A stretch of 64,000 nucleotides of DNA from Cellulomonas sp. NS3 (GTDB taxonomy: Bacteria; Actinomycetota; Actinomycetes; Actinomycetales; Cellulomonadaceae): positions 1,612,001-1,676,000 of the forward strand of contig NZ_CP103289.1 in assembly GCF_024757985.1 (NCBI RefSeq). Direction: 5' to 3'. Below, piece by piece: positions 60,670 to 64,000 of the stretch (its first letter is position 1; every line of letters starts with the position of its first letter). A program made the position numbers and the translations under genes. The notes under the pieces were generated by a model. It was not told where the DNA came from, did not search any database, and worked only from the letters and a program-made list of their open reading frames with translations.

Positions 60670-61908
60670 ATGGACTGCGACGTCGTGGTGGTCGGTGCCG
60701 GGATCGCGGGCCTCGAGTGCGCCCGGACCCTGCACGAGCGGGGTCTGCGCGTCGTGGTGCTCGAGGCCGCGCACGAGGTCGGGGGGCGCATCCGGTCCGA
60801 GCGCGTCGACGGCTTCACGGTCGACCGCGGCTTCCAGGTGCTCAACCCGGCCTACCCGGCAGTCCGTGCCCGCGTCGACGTCCCCGCGCTCGACCTGCGT
60901 CCGCTCCTGCCGGGCGTCGCGGTGCGGCGCGACGACGGCCTCGCGCTGCTGGCCGACCCGCGCCGCGCGCCGCGCCTGCTGCGCGCGACCCTCGGCAGCG
61001 GGTACGTGCGCCCGCGCGAGCTCGTCGCGCTCGCGCGCTGGGCCGCGCCCGCGCTCGGGCCGGTGCGCCGGTTGCTGAGCGCGCCGGACGACGCCTGGGG
61101 GCGCTCGCTCGACGCGCACGCGGCCGACGGGCGCGTGCGGCGCGAGGTCCTCGAGCCGTTCCTCGCGGGGGTGCTCGCGGAGGACGACGGCTCGTCGTCG
61201 ACCCGGTTCGTGCGGCTGCTGGTGCGCATGTTCCTGCTCGGGACGCCGGGCGTGCCCGCCGCCGGCATGGGCGCGTTCCCCGCGCAGCTCGCCCGCGGCC
61301 TGCCGGACGTCCGGCTCGGGCACGGCGTCGAGCGGGTCGAGGCGGTCGCGGGCGGCCACCGCGTCCGCACCGCCGCCGGGTCGCTGACCGCGCGGGCCGC
61401 CGTGGTCGCGACGGACGCGCCGTCGGCCGCGACGCTGACCGGCGTCGCGGTGCCCGCCATGAAGGGGCTGGTCACGTGGTGGTACGCGACCGACGAGCCG
61501 CCGGGCGCCGAGCCGGTCGTCGTCGTGGACGGGCGCCGCCGCGGCCCGGTGGTCAACGCGGCGGTGATGAGCGCCGCCGCGCCGTCGTACGCCCCCGCGG
61601 GCCAGAGCCTCGTCCAGGTGACCGCGCTGCTGCGGGGCACCGCGCCCGACGAGGCGGACGTGCGCCGCCAGGCCGGGGAGATGTTCGGTGTCGGCACGTC
61701 CGGCTGGCGCGAGGTCGCGCGCCACGAGATCCCGGCGGCGCTCCCCGTGCAGCCCGCGCCGCTCTCCACCCGGCGCCCCGCGCACCTCGGCGACGCGCTG
61801 TTCGTCTGCGGGGACCACCGCGACACCGCGTCGTCGCAGGGTGCTCTCGTCTCGGGCCGCCGGACCGGTGCGGCGGTCGTGCGCGTGCTCCGGGGGCCGG
61901 CGCGCTGA
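60670..61908 (+). CDS. FAD-dependent amine oxidase/phytoene desaturase-like oxidoreductase
   Basis: 412 residues. The N-terminal FAD site is V-V-V-G-A-G-I-A-G-L-E-C-A with E-A-A-H-E-V-G-G-R-I-R, and a C-terminal FAD motif lies at F-V-C-G-D-H-R-D-T-A-S-S-Q-G-A. It belongs to the NAD(P)-binding-Rossmann/amino-oxidase family. No carotenoid cluster is adjacent, so the substrate is unknown. Confidence 0.88.
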   Translation: MDCDVVVVGAGIAGLECARTLHERGLRVVVLEAAHEVGGRIRSERVDGFTVDRGFQVLNPAYPAVRARVDVPALDLRPLLPGVAVRRDDGLALLADPRRAPRLLRATLGSGYVRPRELVALARWAAPALGPVRRLLSAPDDAWGRSLDAHAADGRVRREVLEPFLAGVLAEDDGSSSTRFVRLLVRMFLLGTPGVPAAGMGAFPAQLARGLPDVRLGHGVERVEAVAGGHRVRTAAGSLTARAAVVATDAPSAATLTGVAVPAMKGLVTWWYATDEPPGAEPVVVVDGRRRGPVVNAAVMSAAAPSYAPAGQSLVQVTALLRGTAPDEADVRRQAGEMFGVGTSGWREVARHEIPAALPVQPAPLSTRRPAHLGDALFVCGDHRDTASSQGALVSGRRTGAAVVRVLRGPAR

Positions 61909-61972
61909 GCGCCCGCCGCGCGGCCCGTCCCGCACTCTCCCGGGGCACCCGGTCACGCGTCGCCGCAGCGCC

Positions 61973-63337
61973 TCAGGCGTCCGACGTCGCGCGAGCGCCC
62001 GCGGCAGCGATCGACCGGCGACCGCTCGGCAGGGCCATCGCGAGCCCGACGACCGCGAACAGCGCGATCCCCGCCGCGACCAGCAGCTGCTCGACGCGGA
62101 AGCGGTCGGCGAGCGGCCCGAACACCGCCATGCCGACCGGCATCGCGAGGGCCATGACGATGCCGACGAACCCGAACACCCGGCCCTGCATCTCGGGCTC
62201 GACCGTCTCCTGCAGCACCGTCGTGGACGGGGTCGAGAAGAACGGCACCGCGAGCCCGAGCGCGAACATCAGGCTGAAGAACACCCACATGTTCGTCGAC
62301 AGGCCCATCGCGACCGAGAGCACCCCGAAGACGAGCGTCGAGCGCAGCAGCAGCGCCATCCGGTTCGCGTTCGCGGCCCAGGCGGCGACCGCACCGCCGC
62401 CGAGCATCATCCCGACGCTGAACGCGACCTCGTTGACGGTGAGCTTCCAGACCTCGTCGCCGAACGTCCGCACGACCATGAGCGGCGTCAGGTACGAGGG
62501 CGCGACGATGAGCACGAACACGACGGCGAAGAGCCCGAGCACCCAGCGCACGAACGCGTGGTGCGCGACGTACCGGAAGCCGGCGACGAGGTCGTCGAAG
62601 TACCCGACGGGTGCGTCGGCGTCCGAGCGCACCAGGCGCGGCACCCGGATCGTGAGCAGCAGCGCGATCCCGACGACCGCGGTCACGACGTCGACGAAGA
62701 AGATCGCGACGATGTCCCAGCCCGCGTAGAGGGCAGCGGCGGCGGCCGGCGCGAGCAGCATGAGCGCCGCCTGGATGGTGCCGTTGATCCCGTTGACGCG
62801 CATGAGCCTGCTGGTGGGGACGATCTGCGGCAGGAGGGCGCCGACCGCGGGCGTCTGGATGCCCGCCCCCGCGGAGCGGATGGCCAGCGTCAGGTAGATG
62901 AGCCAGAGGTCGTCGGCGCCGGCCATCATGAGCAGCGCGAGCGCGAGGGTCGTGACGGCGATCGTCGCGTCCGCCCCGATGATCAGGGCCCGGCGGTCGA
63001 GCCGGTCGGCCCACACGCCCCCGAACACCGACACGACGGCCTGCGGCAGGAACCCCACGACCGACGACACCGCCAGCACGGTGCCCGACTGCGTCGTGAG
63101 GGTCAGGTGCCACATCACCGCGTACTGCACGAGCATCGAGCCGAGCAGCGACACGGTCTGGCCCGTGAGGAAGACCGTGACGTCGCGCCGCCAGCCGGGC
63201 CGCTCCGCCTCGGCCGTCGCAGGGTCCGCCTCGGCCACCGCCGGGCCGCCCGGCGGTGCGGCGCCGTCGTGCGGGCCGGGCGTCCCGCGCTCGGGGCCTG
63301 CGCTGTCCTGGGGCGGCGTCGTGGTCACCCGCCCCAT
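61973..63337 (-). CDS. MFS transporter (MFS_3, transmembrane secretion effector type)
   Basis: 454 residues: a ~45-residue Pro/Ala-rich N-terminus and about 12 transmembrane helices. F-L-T-G-Q-T-V-S-L-L-G-S near helix 1, G-G-V-W-A-D-R-L-D-R-R in the 2-3 loop and L-P-Q-I-V-P-T-S-R-L-M-R-V-N-G are typical of the MFS_3/enterobactin-exporter-like group. Probably exports a small hydrophobic compound such as a drug or siderophore. The ATG at 63337 lacks a good ribosome-binding site, and the GTG at 63328 is an alternative. Confidence 0.88.
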   Translation of the reverse strand: MGRVTTTPPQDSAGPERGTPGPHDGAAPPGGPAVAEADPATAEAERPGWRRDVTVFLTGQTVSLLGSMLVQYAVMWHLTLTTQSGTVLAVSSVVGFLPQAVVSVFGGVWADRLDRRALIIGADATIAVTTLALALLMMAGADDLWLIYLTLAIRSAGAGIQTPAVGALLPQIVPTSRLMRVNGINGTIQAALMLLAPAAAAALYAGWDIVAIFFVDVVTAVVGIALLLTIRVPRLVRSDADAPVGYFDDLVAGFRYVAHHAFVRWVLGLFAVVFVLIVAPSYLTPLMVVRTFGDEVWKLTVNEVAFSVGMMLGGGAVAAWAANANRMALLLRSTLVFGVLSVAMGLSTNMWVFFSLMFALGLAVPFFSTPSTTVLQETVEPEMQGRVFGFVGIVMALAMPVGMAVFGPLADRFRVEQLLVAAGIALFAVVGLAMALPSGRRSIAAAGARATSDA

Positions 63338-63392
63338 CGTGGAGACCGGGGACGGGGGAGTCCAGCGGTTTCGCTCGCGGGCCTGCTCGGGG

Positions 63393-63998
63393 TCAGCGGG
63401 GGACCAGACCGCCGCCGACCCACGCCCGGATCGCCGCGACGTCCGCGGGGCTGAGCTCCATGCGCGCACCTCGGCACAGCCCGACGACGTTGTCCGCCCA
63501 CGTCTGCGCGAGCTCGACCGCGCTCGGCCTCGTGGTCAGGTCGAGGCCCGCGAACAGCACGCCCGAGATCACGGTGTTGACGGATGCGCGGCCGATCGCC
63601 TCGCCCGCCGCCTGGCACGCGTCGCGCACGCGTCGGGCCGTCTCGGGACGCACGAACGGCGTCGTGCGCACGTCGTCCGCGAGCGCCGTCAGCAGCACGC
63701 GGTAGCGCTCGGCCGGCAGGTTGGGGATGTCGGTGACCTCGACGACCTGGCGCTGCAGCGGGGGCAGGTCGACGCTCTCGGCCGGCTGCAGGTCGGCCTC
63801 GCTGAACCGCTTGGGGTCCCACACGAAGCCCGGCGCCGGCTGCGGCGCCGTGCCGAGCTCGGCGACCGACCGCGCGAGCCACCCGAACAGGTCGCCGGCG
63901 CCGTCCCACCCGGAGCCGCGCAGCCCGGGGTCGGCCTTCCACGCCGCCTGCGCGACGACGTCACCGGGCAGGGGTCGCTCCGCCGCGCGCACGAGACG
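63393..63998 (-). CDS. hypothetical protein, 5' partial
   Basis: At least 201 residues, open to the right edge of the window, so the N-terminus probably lies outside (a GTG at 63992 could also serve). Features are W-D-P-K-R-F-S-E-A-D-L and a C-terminal half of mostly helices (A-A-I-R-A-W-V-G-G-G). No signal peptide, membrane helix or family recognised. It ends 56 bp before the MFS start on the same strand and may be in one transcript with it. Confidence 0.6.
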   Translation of the reverse strand, partial: RLVRAAERPLPGDVVAQAAWKADPGLRGSGWDGAGDLFGWLARSVAELGTAPQPAPGFVWDPKRFSEADLQPAESVDLPPLQRQVVEVTDIPNLPAERYRVLLTALADDVRTTPFVRPETARRVRDACQAAGEAIGRASVNTVISGVLFAGLDLTTRPSAVELAQTWADNVVGLCRGARMELSPADVAAIRAWVGGGLVPR

Positions 63999-64000
63999 CA

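Overview
This 64 kb window is chromosomal DNA of a very GC-rich actinobacterium. The family-level evidence is actinobacterial: a LigC-type ATP-dependent DNA ligase, the histidine-phosphatase/DUF3090/SCO1664 gene trio, a prfB-ftsE-ftsX-peptidase-smpB block, an ssrA gene far from smpB with an A-N-T-S-R-T-D-F-E-L-A-A tag, and many leaderless TAnnnT promoters. A secreted AA10 polysaccharide monooxygenase with a chitin-binding module, LacI-type operators and two aldose-1-epimerase-like proteins suggest a saprophyte of the Cellulomonas/Micrococcales type. The genus is inference.

Layout. 1-4.3 kb: a 5'-partial M15 carboxypeptidase with a 12-residue repeat, a lone sugar-binding lipoprotein behind LacI-like operators, a VOC protein and a mutarotase. 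4.4-9.4 kb: a compact Tad/Flp pilus operon (tadA, tadB, tadC, a small pilin-like protein, two TadE-like proteins and one TadG-like protein). 9.4-14.4 kb: prfB, ftsE, ftsX, an M23 peptidase and smpB, joining ribosome rescue and release to cell-wall hydrolysis at division. 14.4-20.6 kb: a DUF255 thioredoxin-fold protein, DoxX, a small membrane protein, an OhrR-type peroxide regulator with a haloperoxidase-like hydrolase, and the LPMO.

20.6-27.1 kb is the most unusual part. It holds a 1380-residue Sec-exported ALF-repeat/Hint polymorphic toxin, then a GC triplet-repeat tract, then a translationally coupled pair: a 171-residue secreted protein and a trypsin-fold protein that has lost its catalytic His and Ser and carries five 48-residue metal-binding-like repeats. 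No conventional cytosolic immunity gene is visible.

27.4-34.8 kb: ligC, an aldehyde dehydrogenase, a RecQ-hydrolase-lipase operon, DUF6328 and ssrA (tmRNA). 34.9-45.3 kb: gamma-glutamyltransferase, DUF2252, the phosphatase/DUF3090/SCO1664 trio (without mshC next to it), a multicopper oxidase with a small membrane partner, a divergent NarL-type two-component system and a GNAT acetyltransferase. 45.3-48.3 kb: a MerR/GyrI-like/MFS multidrug-response module with a clear MerR dyad operator. 48.4-64 kb: hydrolases, a DUF2510 protein, a membrane-tethered half PemK/MazF-like protein, a GT4 glycosyltransferase, a secreted esterase, a GGDEF-EAL protein coupled to a solute-binding lipoprotein, rlmC, DUF1905/DUF998, a second epimerase, an FAD amine-oxidase-like enzyme, an MFS exporter and a 5'-partial hypothetical gene.

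No CRISPR array, rRNA, tRNA or insertion sequence was recognised. Starts were moved where overlaps, Shine-Dalgarno sequences or leaderless promoters decided them.
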